From assembly GCA_017886205.1 (NCBI GenBank), contig JAFNEO010000053.1, positions 1-64,000 of the forward strand: 64,000 nt of DNA, in the 5' to 3' direction. Position 1 is the stretch's first letter; every line of letters starts with the position of its first letter. This document shows, piece after piece, positions 48,859 through 58,569 of the stretch. The stretch is from Candidatus Aminicenantota bacterium (lineage in GTDB: Bacteria; Acidobacteriota; Aminicenantia; Aminicenantales; UBA8522). A model generated the notes under the pieces. It had not been told where the DNA came from. It ran no database searches and saw only the letters and a list, made by a program, of their open reading frames with translations. The position numbers and the translations under genes were made by a program.

Positions 48859-51519
48859 ATGCGTTCATTATTTTTTTCAGGGCTATTTATTTTTATGGTG
48901 TCCTTGTTTTTAGGATATCCGGTTTTACCTGGGCTTGACGAGGCGAAGGGGCCGCAGGCGCCGACGGGGCTGCGCTGCGAGTACCTGGTCAATCCGCTCG
49001 GCGTGGACACACTCAAGCCGCGGTTCTCCTGGGTTCTGGAACACGGGGAGCGCGGACAAGGCCAGTCCTCTTATGAAATTTTAGTTTCCACGCAGCCGAA
49101 CGCGGAAGAGGGTGACCTCTGGGCGAGCGGAAAGGTGGATTCAACCGATTCGACCCAGGTCGTTTATGCCGGAAAACCTCTGCAGAGCGGGAGCAGCTAT
49201 TATTGGAAGGTCAGATATTGGGACAGAGATGGCCGCCAGAGCCCCTTCAGTCAGGTCGCCCGTTTCGATACGGGGCTGTTTTCTCGAGCCGATTGGAAGG
49301 GGAAATGGATCGGCGGGAAGAACCAGCTCCGCAAGGAATTTGAGTTAGGAAAGAAGGCTCTCAGGGCGCGGGCGTATGTCTGCGGGCTCGGCTACTCCGA
49401 GCTTCGCCTGAATGGGCACAAAGTGGGCCGGAACGTCCTCGACCCTGCCTGGACGACCTATGACAAGCGCGCTCTCTACGTCACCTACGATGTGACCGGG
49501 TATCTCCAGACGGGCCCAAATGCCGTAGCTGCGATGCTCGGCCAGGGATGGTTCAAGGCCACTGTCCTGCTCGTTCAGATCAACATTGAGCTTGAGGGAG
49601 GGGAGAAGCTCGAGGTGGTGAGCGATGCCTCCTGGAAAGGCATGGACGGGCCGGTCGTCGCGAATAGCGTCTACAACGGTGAGACCTATGACGCGCGTCT
49701 TGAGACACCCGGCTGGGACCGGGCGGGGTATGACGACGGCCAATGGAGCGCGGCGGAGGTGGTGGCCGGACCCAAGGGCGTTCTCTCGGCCCAAATGATG
49801 CCGGCCATTCAAGTGGTAGACACGATCGTCCCACTTAAGATGGCCAGCCCCGAACCTGGAGTTTACGTATTTGATATGGGTCAGAATTTCAGCGGTTGGG
49901 CCCAGCTTCGGGTGCGGGGACAGCGGGGGACGGCGGTCAAGCTGCGTTTCGCCGAAATGGTCTATGACAACGGGATGATCAACCAGGAAAACCTTCGGGG
50001 GGCGCGGGCCGAGGATGTTTATATACTCAAGGGCGAGGGGGAGGAAGTCTGGGAGCCCCGCTTCACCTACCACGGCTTCCGGTACGTCGAGCTCAGCGGC
50101 TATCCGGGCGTTCCCGCGGTCAACGGCGTCCGGGGAAGGGTCGTCCACACGGCCGTCGAGCCGGTGGGGAGCTTCGCCTGTTCAAAACCGGTCCTGAACA
50201 GCCTGCAGAGGATTATCATCTGGGGACAGAAGACAAACCTCCACAGCACGCCGACCGACTGCTGCCAGCGGGACGAGCGCATGGGCTGGATGGGCGATGC
50301 CCAGGGGACGGCAGAGGAGGCCATCTACAACTTCGACATGGCCGCTTTTTACGCTAATTTCCTCCGCGATATCCGCGATGTCCAAGACGAGAAGGGGACG
50401 ATTACGGACACGGTGCCCCACATCTGGGGATCGCGGCCGGCCGACCCGGCTTGGGGAACGGCCTATCCGCTAATCGCCTGGTATTTCTATCAGTATTACG
50501 GCGACCGGCGGGTTCTCGAAGACTACTATGATGGGATTAAAAAATATGTCGAGTTCCTGCGCACCCGGGCGGAGAACGACCTGGTGAAGTTCAGCTACTA
50601 CGGGGACTGGGTAGCCGTGGACAGAACACCGGGGGACATCGTCTCTTCATTCTATTACTACTATGATGTCAAGGTCCTGGCCGAGATGGCCAAGGTCCTT
50701 GGAAAAGAGGCCGATGCCAAAGCTTACGGAGACCTGGCCTCAGCCATCAAAACGGCCTTTCATCGCGAATACTTCGATCCGAAGACACGCAGCTACGCCA
50801 ACGGGACGCAGACAGCCAATACGCTGCCGCTCTTCCTGGACCTCGTGCCGGAGAAGATGAGGGGATCTGTCTGGGGAAGCCTGTTCGACAACATTGTCTA
50901 TAAAAACAATTCCCATCTCACGACGGGAATCATCGGTACCAAGTACATCATGGAGCTTCTGACCAACAACGGGAGTTCCGACCTGGCCTACGACATCGCC
51001 ACCCAGACGACCTATCCGAGCTGGGGCTACATGATCGAGAACGGCGCCACCAGCCTCTGGGAGCTCTGGCAGCTCCGGCAGGGGCCCTCGATGAATTCCC
51101 ACAACCACCCGATGTTCGGCAGCGTAGGGTCCTGGCTCTATAAAGCGCTTGCGGGGATCAACCTGGCGCCCGAATCCACGGGCTTCGAAAAGATCCGGAT
51201 CGTGCCGCAGATGGTGAGGGACCTGCGTTATGCTGCCGGGTCGACGCGGACGGTGCGGGGCGAGGTTTCGTCGTCGTGGTCGCGGGATGATCGTACCGTG
51301 CGGCTGGAAGTCGTTATTCCCGTAGGCAGCGAGGCCGAGGTCGTCATCCCCGGATTCAACCTCGAGAATGTGGTGATAAAGGAAGGCGATCAGGCGGTTT
51401 GGAACGGCCAGGGATATAAGGCCGGAATTCAGGGTATCCGGAGTATCGAGAAGGCCCAGGCGGGCTTTCTGATCAAGGTTGGCTCCGGCCGGTATGCCTT
51501 CAAGCTCCAGGGAGATTGA
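48859..51519 (+). CDS. Secreted alpha-L-rhamnosidase, GH78
   Basis: An 886-aa enzyme. Signal sequence (1-20), an N-terminal fibronectin-like domain (LRCEYLVNPLGVDTLKPRFS ... YYWKVRYWDRDG), rhamnosidase N and beta domains (LGYSELRLNGHKVGRNVLDP, FDMGQNFSGWAQLRVRGQRG), the (alpha/alpha)6 catalytic barrel (HSTPTDCCQRDERMGWMGDA with the acidic D-E-R site; MIENGATSLWELW with the late Glu) and a C-terminal beta domain. It releases terminal L-rhamnose from plant or microbial glycans outside the cytoplasm. GGAGGG precedes the ATG. Divergent from tldD. Confidence 0.95.
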   Translation: MRSLFFSGLFIFMVSLFLGYPVLPGLDEAKGPQAPTGLRCEYLVNPLGVDTLKPRFSWVLEHGERGQGQSSYEILVSTQPNAEEGDLWASGKVDSTDSTQVVYAGKPLQSGSSYYWKVRYWDRDGRQSPFSQVARFDTGLFSRADWKGKWIGGKNQLRKEFELGKKALRARAYVCGLGYSELRLNGHKVGRNVLDPAWTTYDKRALYVTYDVTGYLQTGPNAVAAMLGQGWFKATVLLVQINIELEGGEKLEVVSDASWKGMDGPVVANSVYNGETYDARLETPGWDRAGYDDGQWSAAEVVAGPKGVLSAQMMPAIQVVDTIVPLKMASPEPGVYVFDMGQNFSGWAQLRVRGQRGTAVKLRFAEMVYDNGMINQENLRGARAEDVYILKGEGEEVWEPRFTYHGFRYVELSGYPGVPAVNGVRGRVVHTAVEPVGSFACSKPVLNSLQRIIIWGQKTNLHSTPTDCCQRDERMGWMGDAQGTAEEAIYNFDMAAFYANFLRDIRDVQDEKGTITDTVPHIWGSRPADPAWGTAYPLIAWYFYQYYGDRRVLEDYYDGIKKYVEFLRTRAENDLVKFSYYGDWVAVDRTPGDIVSSFYYYYDVKVLAEMAKVLGKEADAKAYGDLASAIKTAFHREYFDPKTRSYANGTQTANTLPLFLDLVPEKMRGSVWGSLFDNIVYKNNSHLTTGIIGTKYIMELLTNNGSSDLAYDIATQTTYPSWGYMIENGATSLWELWQLRQGPSMNSHNHPMFGSVGSWLYKALAGINLAPESTGFEKIRIVPQMVRDLRYAAGSTRTVRGEVSSSWSRDDRTVRLEVVIPVGSEAEVVIPGFNLENVVIKEGDQAVWNGQGYKAGIQGIRSIEKAQAGFLIKVGSGRYAFKLQGD

Positions 51520-51579
51520 ACTTAGGGCCAACTCAATTGATTTCCAATCGCGGATAGTTATATCGGTCGGCGCCGCGGA

Positions 51580-51608
51580 TTGACAGATCCATTTCCTATC
51601 ATTATTAT
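51580..51608 (+). promoter_or_regulatory. Promoter of the pirin gene
   Basis: TTGACA (51580-51585), 17-nt spacer, TATTAT (51603-51608), about 37 nt before the ATG at 51645. Confidence 0.7.
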
Positions 51609-51644
51609 AGAATTAGTAGGAATTAAGGCCGATAGGAGATTATC

Positions 51645-52496
51645 ATGGACAAAATAAGGGCAATTGAACGCCTATCACGGAGCCGGCCGACCTTAGAGGG
51701 CGCCGGCGTCCATCTCAAGCGGGCTTTTGGCTCGGCCGATGTTCCGCGCTACGACCCATTCCTGATGCTGGATGATTTTCATTCGGACAGGCCGGCGGAC
51801 TATATGGCCGGTTTCCCCTGGCATCCACACAGAGGGATCGAGACCGTCACCTACATGATATCCGGAGAAGTTGAACATGGCGACAGCATGGGGAATAAGG
51901 GCATCATCCAGTCCGGTGAAGTCCAGTGGATGACGGCCGGCAGCGGAATCATTCACCAGGAGATGCCCCGCCGTCAGAAGGGCACCCTATGGGGGCTCCA
52001 GCTCTGGGTCAACCTGCCGGCGAGCCATAAGATGATGGGGCCGCGCTACCGCGACATCCGGGCGGCGGATATCCCCGAATGCCGGCTGGCTTCCGGAAGC
52101 GTTGTCAAGGTCGTGGCGGGCTCTTTCAACGGCTGTCATGGACCTGTCCGGGATCTTATCGGCGACCCGGAATTCCTGGATGTATCAGTTCCCAATTCCG
52201 GCGAATTCGAACACGCCATCCCCAAGGGACATACCGCTTTCGCTTACGTTCTTGAAGGTGAGGGGCGTTTTACGCCGGGCCAGGAAAAGGCTATCCCGGC
52301 CGAGAGCCTCTTGCTCTACGGCGACGGGGATAAAGTCTCGATAAAGGCCGAGAAGGCGGACCTGCGGTTTCTTTTGATCTCGGGGCTGCCTCTTAGCGAG
52401 CCAGTAGCCTGGCGCGGGCCGATTGTGATGAACACCGAAGAGGAGCTAAACGTCGCTTTTGCCGAATACCGAAACGGAACCTTCATAAAGCCCTGA
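51645..52496 (+). CDS. Pirin-family bicupin
   Basis: A 283-aa protein. FGSADVPRYDPFLMLDDFHS, FPWHPHRGIETVTYMISGEV (His pair of the metal site), VQWMTAGSGIIHQEMP (third His and Glu) and the C-terminal pirin domain (FAYVLEGEGRFTPG) are diagnostic. Pirins bind iron; some are quercetinases, others bind regulators. AGGAG lies before the ATG. Single gene with a strong promoter. Function in this organism unknown. Confidence 0.93.
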   Translation: MDKIRAIERLSRSRPTLEGAGVHLKRAFGSADVPRYDPFLMLDDFHSDRPADYMAGFPWHPHRGIETVTYMISGEVEHGDSMGNKGIIQSGEVQWMTAGSGIIHQEMPRRQKGTLWGLQLWVNLPASHKMMGPRYRDIRAADIPECRLASGSVVKVVAGSFNGCHGPVRDLIGDPEFLDVSVPNSGEFEHAIPKGHTAFAYVLEGEGRFTPGQEKAIPAESLLLYGDGDKVSIKAEKADLRFLLISGLPLSEPVAWRGPIVMNTEEELNVAFAEYRNGTFIKP

Positions 52497-52570
52497 ATCA
52501 TTCAGGATCCAAAAACCAATTGCCCGATTTGCTGGAATTCGGAAATTGATACGGTGTCCCCAAATCTCAA

Positions 52571-52741
52571 TTATCTGCGGCGAGCCCAGAGGGTGGCGAA
52601 GACGAACCAGCCGACCGAAGCGGCCAAGAAAACCAGCTTGCTGCTATCCGAGCTGAGCTTCCCCAGGAACTGAATGACCGGCGCGGCCAGGCAACCCGCC
52701 AGACTGACCAAAGAAAGAGCGGGCAGCCACTTTTTGGCCAT
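52571..52741 (-). CDS. 56-aa two-helix membrane protein, partner of the NCS1-like permease
   Basis: A small protein (MAKKWLPALSLVSLAGCLAA ... FLAASVGWFVFATLWARRR) with two hydrophobic segments and basic ends. Its ATG is one base after the stop of the permease gene, with AGAGGT 5 nt upstream overlapping that stop, so it is translated with it. Such tiny coupled membrane proteins often stabilise a transporter; no named family recognised. The frame extends further upstream within the permease gene, but the intergenic ATG has the ribosome site. Confidence 0.65.
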   Translation of the reverse strand: MAKKWLPALSLVSLAGCLAAPVIQFLGKLSSDSSKLVFLAASVGWFVFATLWARRR

Positions 52742-52742
52742 T

Positions 52743-54104
52743 CTACCTCTTCCGACCCAAGCTGAGAAGGACATACGAGACCAGCGCGATGAAGTAGCCC
52801 GGAAGCCAGCGAAAGTAGAGGTGGATCGGCATCAGGAAGCAGACCACTAGAGTCCCCACCCAGATGCCCAGCGCCAACCAGTTGAAGACCCACCCCCGCT
52901 TCTCGGCGCTGTACTGCTCGAGGTTCAGACGCGGAAAAATCCAGTGCTCGGCGAAGACAATGGCGCCGATCGGCATGAGCACCAGGCCGTAGATGGCCAC
53001 GTAGTCAAGCAGCTTGACGAAGAATACGGGGAAGCAGGAAAGCAGAGTGGTAATTGCACCGGCCGCCAGCGTGACTTTCGAGCGGGGCCAGTTGGGGGTG
53101 ATCGTCTGCAGGGCCAGCCCGGCCCGATAGAGCGTCGGGTTCGCCGTCGTCCAGCCGGCCAGGAGAAGCCCGGCCACTCCGGCAAGGCCCAGCGCTTCAT
53201 AGGCCATGAGGCCCGGGTTCATCTCCCGGCCGACCGCCGCCACCATGATTCCCGAACAGATCCAGGCCAGCATGTGGCCCGGATACATTCCGAAGGCGGT
53301 GTATAATCCGTAGGTCCAGCGCCTGGCATACCTGAAAATCGCCAGGTCCGACAGCCCGACGTGCATGGCCAGGTTGCAGAACCAGGCGAAGAACATGATG
53401 TGCCAGAGGCTGAACCGGTCCTGGCCGGCGACCGGGATTCCGTTCCAGATTTTAGTGGCGGCGATTTCCCAAAAATTGCTGAAATCGGTGCGAACACCGA
53501 GGCGGGGGAGGACCGCCAGCGCGCCGGCGATAAAAACGATGAAAATCCACGGCGAACAGACCTCCGCGAACCGGCTCAGCTTCTCGAACCCTAAGATGGC
53601 CAGAGTGGTGAACAGCGCTCCGATGACGATCGTCAGCAGGACCCACCCGATGCTACTCGGGAATACGGCGTTTAGGGCGGGTGCTTTGAGACGGAAGGCC
53701 AGGCCGACCGCGGTCGCCGAGACGGCGATCATCGCTCCGGCCAGGATGCAGTAGAGGAGGGCGTTGGCGAGGTTGTAGATGATCGTCAACCCCGGCCCGG
53801 CGATCTTTCTCAGGTACCAGTAGAGGGTCAGACGGGTCCGGACGGCAATCGGCGCGCAGATGAACGTCCAGGAGAGGACGGCCAGAAGGTTGCCGACGAG
53901 CAGGCCGACGAACAGGTCTTTGGCGGTGACGCCGTGGAGGACAAAGAAGGCGCCGATGACGAACTCGGTCGCGGCCACGTGCTCTCCGGCGAACAGTCCG
54001 GCGAACTTCCCGCCCGAATGGAGCTTGTCCGGGGAGACGGGTTCGCGGTCAAACTCATAGAGTCTGTCCATCTGAGAAGAGATCGAGGACAAGCGGCCGG
54101 GCAT
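52743..54104 (-). CDS. NCS1-like (cytosine/purine permease) transporter
   Basis: A 453-aa protein with about 12 hydrophobic segments. AGEHVAATEFVIGAFFVLHG and VTAKDLFVGLLVGNLLAVLS match the first NCS1 helices, and LLLAGWTTANPTLYRAGLAL the region around helix 8 of the CodB/Mhp1 group. The family imports nucleobases, hydantoins, allantoin or thiamine with Na+ or H+. Substrate cannot be named. Followed by a coupled 56-aa membrane protein; divergent from serS. Confidence 0.78.
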   Translation of the reverse strand: MPGRLSSISSQMDRLYEFDREPVSPDKLHSGGKFAGLFAGEHVAATEFVIGAFFVLHGVTAKDLFVGLLVGNLLAVLSWTFICAPIAVRTRLTLYWYLRKIAGPGLTIIYNLANALLYCILAGAMIAVSATAVGLAFRLKAPALNAVFPSSIGWVLLTIVIGALFTTLAILGFEKLSRFAEVCSPWIFIVFIAGALAVLPRLGVRTDFSNFWEIAATKIWNGIPVAGQDRFSLWHIMFFAWFCNLAMHVGLSDLAIFRYARRWTYGLYTAFGMYPGHMLAWICSGIMVAAVGREMNPGLMAYEALGLAGVAGLLLAGWTTANPTLYRAGLALQTITPNWPRSKVTLAAGAITTLLSCFPVFFVKLLDYVAIYGLVLMPIGAIVFAEHWIFPRLNLEQYSAEKRGWVFNWLALGIWVGTLVVCFLMPIHLYFRWLPGYFIALVSYVLLSLGRKR

Positions 54105-54165
54105 GATAGCCTTTTCATATCACAATCACGGAGCTCGTGCCAATAACTTAAAAATCGGGTCCGTG

Positions 54166-54195
54166 GTGACAGAATCGCCCGCTTTTTGATATAAT
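54166..54195 (+). promoter_or_regulatory. Promoter of serS (leaderless type)
   Basis: GTGACA (54166-54171), 18-nt spacer, perfect TATAAT (54190-54195), then only 8 nt to the ATG at 54204. Confidence 0.65.
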
Positions 54196-54203
54196 CGGCG
54201 CCG

Positions 54204-55484
54204 ATGTTAACTCCCAAGTATGTCCTTGATAATTTTGATGAAGTCAAGAGAAAGCTGGAATCTCGAGGCCCCTTCGGACAGCTGATGGATGAATTCCGGG
54301 AAGTGACCTTGAATGAGCGAAAAAAACTGCAGGAACTGGAGGAGCTGCGGGCGCAAAAAAACAAGCTCTCCGAGCAGTTCATAAAGGATAAAACGGACGG
54401 AAAAGAGACCGGTGGCCTAATCCTGGAAAGCAAGAAGGTCGGCGCGCAGATCAATTCACTGGGTGAGGAGATGACGAGCATTGCCAAGCGCTGGAATGAG
54501 CTCATCAAGATTATCCCCAATATCCCCAATGAATCTGTGCCGGTTGGGAAAAGCTCTGAAGACAACGTCGTCGAGCGGGTTATCGGAAAGTCCCCGGATT
54601 TTCATTTCCCACCGCAAGCCCATTGGGATATAGGCACGCGATTGGGCATCCTTGATTTCGAAAGGGCGGCCAAGATCACCGGGTCGCGCTTTGCCGTCTA
54701 TTTCGGCGCCGGGGCGCTCCTGGAACGCGCCCTCATCAATTTCATGCTGGATATTCACACCAGAGAAAGGGGCTTCAAAGAGGTCATCCCGCCGTTTATC
54801 GCTAATGCCGCCAGCCTGACCAGCACCGGCAACCTCCCCAAGTTCGCCGAAGACCTGTTCAAGCTGCAAGGATATGAGTGGTACCTGATCCCCACCGCCG
54901 AGGTCCCTCTGACCAACATCTACCGGAACGAGATTCTCGATGGGAGTATCCTGCCGCAGCGGTTCGTCGCTTATACCCCTTGTTTCCGGAGCGAAGCCGG
55001 CTCCTACGGAAAAGACGTGCGCGGCCTCATCCGCCAGCACCAGTTCAACAAGGTCGAGCTGATGATATTCTCTCTGCCTGAGAAGTCCTTTGACGAGCTG
55101 GAAAAAATGACCGCCGCAGCCGAAGAGGTATTGAAACGCTTGGAACTGGCTTATCGCGTCGTCTCGCTCTGCACGGCTGATCTGGGTTTCGCCAGCGCCA
55201 AGACCTATGACCTGGAGGTCTGGATGCCGAGCCGCAATAACTATGTGGAAATATCGTCCTGCTCCAACTGCACTGATTTCCAGGCGGGTCGGGCCGGCAT
55301 ACGGTTCCGGCGGGAGCCCAAGGCCAAGCCTGAGCTCGTCCACACGCTCAATGGGTCAGGGCTGGCCGTGGGGAGGACGGTGAGCGCGATTCTCGAAAAT
55401 TATCAGCAGCAAGACGGCTCGGTCCTGATTCCAGAAGCATTGCGCCCCTATATGAACGGCCTGGAAAAAATCACCTCCAGCTGA
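54204..55484 (+). CDS. serS: Seryl-tRNA synthetase
   Basis: A 426-aa class-II synthetase. N-terminal coiled-coil arm (about 30-110, [20 protein letters not shown]), motif 1 region ([20 protein letters not shown]), [19 protein letters not shown], motif 2 ([30 protein letters not shown]) and motif 3 ([20 protein letters not shown]) are all clear; [20 protein letters not shown] is the usual serine/ATP loop. Charges tRNA-Ser, of which two genes lie downstream. No ribosome site; ATG lies 8 nt after the -10 box. Confidence 0.97.
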   Translation: MLTPKYVLDNFDEVKRKLESRGPFGQLMDEFREVTLNERKKLQELEELRAQKNKLSEQFIKDKTDGKETGGLILESKKVGAQINSLGEEMTSIAKRWNELIKIIPNIPNESVPVGKSSEDNVVERVIGKSPDFHFPPQAHWDIGTRLGILDFERAAKITGSRFAVYFGAGALLERALINFMLDIHTRERGFKEVIPPFIANAASLTSTGNLPKFAEDLFKLQGYEWYLIPTAEVPLTNIYRNEILDGSILPQRFVAYTPCFRSEAGSYGKDVRGLIRQHQFNKVELMIFSLPEKSFDELEKMTAAAEEVLKRLELAYRVVSLCTADLGFASAKTYDLEVWMPSRNNYVEISSCSNCTDFQAGRAGIRFRREPKAKPELVHTLNGSGLAVGRTVSAILENYQQQDGSVLIPEALRPYMNGLEKITSS

Positions 55485-55507
55485 CCGTCTCCAATGCGCC
55501 TTTCTTA

Positions 55508-55536
55508 TTGACCCCGGCTGTCCCCGGAAATATACT
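55508..55536 (+). promoter_or_regulatory. Promoter of the M14 peptidase gene
   Basis: TTGACC (55508-55513), 17-nt spacer, TATACT (55531-55536); predicted leader of about 85 nt to the ATG at 55629. Confidence 0.65.
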
Positions 55537-55628
55537 TTCTGTTTGAACCAGACAGCCAATTGACCATGAACACACTGTGCACTGGGTCAATACGGGGAAC
55601 GAAGCGACGAAGCCATCCGGAGGAAAAG

Positions 55629-58445
55629 ATGAGACATCCGTTGCGTGCGATGCTGAGTATTACATTCGTTTGTCTATTCGCAGCCCTTACTTTATCCGCC
55701 CAGAACCCGTATGCACCCGACAAACCCGAGCCCGGCTCGGTTGAGGCCATCGCCAAGTTTGTGACGGATCCGCGCTTCACTAATCCCTGGGTGGCCTACG
55801 TGCCCGACTCGCAGACGGTGGTCTCTCCCTCGGAGTACTTAAAGCACGTAGTGGGCGCGCCGGGTGAGCTTTCGAAGGTCGCGACTATCCACGGCTACTT
55901 TCGCGAGCTGGCCCGCACCTCGTCCCGGGTGAAGGTCGAGACCATCGGGCGGTCGGACGAGGGCCGGGATATACTGCTCGTGATCATTTCCGATGATGAG
56001 GCCATCCGAGACCTGGAGAAGCTGAAAATGGCCTCGGCGGCGCTCGCTGACCCCCGGACGATAAGTCCCGAGAAGGCTGAGGCCGTCATCGCGACCTCGA
56101 AACCGTTCTATTTCCTCAATGCCGGGCTGCACTCGTCCGAGACCGGAAGCCCCGAGATGGTGATGGAGCTGGCCTACCGGCTGGCCGTCTCCGAACAGCC
56201 AATGGTCCAAAACATCCGCCGGAACGTGGTGGTCCTTATCAACCCGGTTTCAGAGCCCGACGGCCGGGATCGCTTCGTGGAGTGGTTCTACCGTTATCTA
56301 AAGGGCAAGACGGACTATGAGAACCTGCCTCCCATTTCCCCGCCGTATTGGGGCCGGTATGTCTACCACGACAACAACCGCGACACCCATCAGGCCGCGC
56401 TCGAGACCACCCGGGCCGTGCGCCGGGCATTCTTCGAATATCATCCGGTTGCCATCCATGACCTTCACGAGTCGATCGCGCTTCTCCTGACCTGGAACGG
56501 CACCGGCCCCTTCAACCCCAACCTCGAGCCGATCGTCATCAGCGAACTGTTCGACATGGCCTTCGCCGAGGTGAGAACGCTGACGGCGATGGGAATGCCG
56601 GGAGTCTGGACCTGGGCCTTTGGGGAGGGCTTCGGCCACCACTACATGGAATCGGTGGCGACCAACCATAACGCCATCGGGCGCGGCTACGAGACGTTCG
56701 GGAACGCCACGGCGGAAACGGTCCAGAGGGAAGTCGGTGAGTGGCGGCCTCAAGGCCGGCCTGTCACAAGCCGCGAGTGGTATCGTCCCTTGCCGCCGCC
56801 GAAGCGCTTCCAATGGTCTCTGCGAGACAATGTCAACTACATGCAGACCGGATGCCTGGCCGTCCTCAACTACACGGCACTTCACAGCCAGGACTTGCTG
56901 CGCGACTTCTACCGCAAGAGCTTCGAATCCTGGCAGAAGGGGGTAAAGGGGAAGCCGCGGGCGTTTGTCATCGCGCCAGAACAAGGCGACCTTCGCCGTG
57001 TCGCCCAGATGATCAACCTTCTCCTCGGACAAAGGATCGAGGTCGGACGGGCGATGCAGCCATTTGCAGTTAAGGAAGGGGAGTTCCCTGCAGGAACGTT
57101 TGTCGTCCGCCTGGACCAGCCCTATCGCAACTACGCGCTGGACTTGCTGGCTCCCCAGAAGTTTCCAAAAGACGCCGAATTTCAGCCTTACGACGATATC
57201 TCCTGGGCGCTTCCGGTTCACTTCGGCCTGACGGCCACTCCCGTCGAAGACGAACAGATCATGAAGGTGCCCCTCGACCCCCTGAAGGAGGACGTGAAGG
57301 TGACCTGCCGTATCTCTGGGACAGGTCCAGTCTTCCTTCTCAAGGACACGGGACAAGAAGCGCTGCTGGCGGCGCGGGCGAAGCTGGCCGGGTTCAAGGT
57401 CGAACTCGCGGAGAAGGCCTTCAAGATCGGAGAGGTCGAATACCCGGCCGGCTCTTGGGTTTTGGAGGCTCAGGAGGGCTTGGCCGCCGAGCTCGGGGAA
57501 GTCGCCTCCGACCTCGGCCTTGACTTCGAGAGCGCCAAGGCCCTGCCAGATGTCCCCCGGCATGAATCACGTCTGCCGCGGATGGCGCTCTGGCATCCCT
57601 GGGCGGATACGCAGATGATCGGCTGGCTCCGGCTCGTGTTCGACCGCCAAGGGATCCCGTATACCATCCTCCGGGACGACGACATCCGGGCAGGAAGCTT
57701 GATGGATCGGTTCGATGTGATCATCCATGGCGATAGCGAAGAGGACCTGAAAGGCCAAATCCACGGCCTCGACCGCAAGTTCTCTCCGCTGGCCTATACG
57801 AAAACCGCCGAGTTCCCGAGTCACGGCTTTCCCGTCGCCTCGGGCGACATTACAGGCGGTATCGGCTGGTCAGGCATGGCCAACCTCCAACGCTTTATCG
57901 AGGACGGAGGGACTCTGATCACCCTGGGCAACGGGTCTGCTCTCGCGCTGGATGGGGGAGTGGCTCCTCGCGTGCGCCGGGCCCGCGGCGAAAGCGGGGT
58001 CTGGACGCCCGGCGTGGAACTGACGGCGAGCTTCCTGCGGCCGGAGCATCCTATATCCTATGGCTACAGCCCGAGGACCTCTATTTTCCGGAGCGGCTAC
58101 CCGGTGTATTCAGTCCGCCGAGTGGACCGGGGGCTGATCGTGCTGCAGTGGGGAAGCCGTCCGCCAAAGGAAGAGCGCGACGATGAGGTTGAGGGAGAGC
58201 TCGAAGCCAAGGATGACAAAGCCAAGGCCCCACCGCTTCTCGTGAGCGGCGGTATCAAGGGTGAGGACATACTCGAGGGCCGGCCGGCCATCCTCGACAT
58301 CCCCGTCGGACGGGGGCGGGTGTTGGCTTATAACTTCAATCCTGTCTATCGCGAGCTCAACCATTCGGATTATCGGTTGCTCTGGAACGCGCTCCTAAAC
58401 TGGGAGGTGCCTGCTTGCGACCCAGCCACCAGCAGGGTAAAATAA
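55629..58445 (+). CDS. Secreted M14-family zinc carboxypeptidase-like protein
   Basis: A 938-aa protein with a signal peptide (1-25, ending LSA). The M14 domain (about 60-400) has VETIGRSDEGRDILLVIISD, NAGLHSSETGSPEMVMELAY (HxxE zinc motif), RRNVVVLINPVSEPDGRDR and a later His in YHPVAIHDLHES. The C-terminal half (about 500-930) contains a glutamine-amidotransferase-like segment (VIIHGDSEEDLKGQI ... RGRVLAYNFNPVYRELNHSD) often found in these large proteins. It should trim peptides outside the cytoplasm. ATG 55629 has GGAGG 5 nt upstream. A tRNA promoter is embedded in its 3' end. Confidence 0.88.
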   Translation: MRHPLRAMLSITFVCLFAALTLSAQNPYAPDKPEPGSVEAIAKFVTDPRFTNPWVAYVPDSQTVVSPSEYLKHVVGAPGELSKVATIHGYFRELARTSSRVKVETIGRSDEGRDILLVIISDDEAIRDLEKLKMASAALADPRTISPEKAEAVIATSKPFYFLNAGLHSSETGSPEMVMELAYRLAVSEQPMVQNIRRNVVVLINPVSEPDGRDRFVEWFYRYLKGKTDYENLPPISPPYWGRYVYHDNNRDTHQAALETTRAVRRAFFEYHPVAIHDLHESIALLLTWNGTGPFNPNLEPIVISELFDMAFAEVRTLTAMGMPGVWTWAFGEGFGHHYMESVATNHNAIGRGYETFGNATAETVQREVGEWRPQGRPVTSREWYRPLPPPKRFQWSLRDNVNYMQTGCLAVLNYTALHSQDLLRDFYRKSFESWQKGVKGKPRAFVIAPEQGDLRRVAQMINLLLGQRIEVGRAMQPFAVKEGEFPAGTFVVRLDQPYRNYALDLLAPQKFPKDAEFQPYDDISWALPVHFGLTATPVEDEQIMKVPLDPLKEDVKVTCRISGTGPVFLLKDTGQEALLAARAKLAGFKVELAEKAFKIGEVEYPAGSWVLEAQEGLAAELGEVASDLGLDFESAKALPDVPRHESRLPRMALWHPWADTQMIGWLRLVFDRQGIPYTILRDDDIRAGSLMDRFDVIIHGDSEEDLKGQIHGLDRKFSPLAYTKTAEFPSHGFPVASGDITGGIGWSGMANLQRFIEDGGTLITLGNGSALALDGGVAPRVRRARGESGVWTPGVELTASFLRPEHPISYGYSPRTSIFRSGYPVYSVRRVDRGLIVLQWGSRPPKEERDDEVEGELEAKDDKAKAPPLLVSGGIKGEDILEGRPAILDIPVGRGRVLAYNFNPVYRELNHSDYRLLWNALLNWEVPACDPATSRVK
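58415..58443 (+). promoter_or_regulatory. Promoter of tRNA-Ser(UGA), inside the M14 gene end
   Basis: TTGCGA (58415-58420), 17-nt spacer, TAAAAT (58438-58443), 12 nt before the tRNA 5' end. Confidence 0.5.
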
Positions 58446-58455
58446 GAACTCCGCC

Positions 58456-58544
58456 GGAGGGATGGCCGAGTGGTTGAAGGCGGCGGTCTTGAAAACCGCT
58501 TTCCGGTTTCCGGAACGGGGGTTCGAATCCCTCTCCCTCCGCCA
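58456..58544 (+). tRNA. tRNA-Ser (anticodon UGA)
   Basis: Acceptor GGAGGGA paired with TCCCTCC, anticodon stem GCGGT/ACCGC around CTTGAAA giving TGA, long variable arm, T-loop GTTCGAATC, discriminator G, encoded CCA. It lies 11 nt after the M14 stop and 26 nt before the start codon of the kinase gene. Confidence 0.96.
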
Positions 58545-58569
58545 TGCTCTTCTCGGAGGAGGAGATCTC

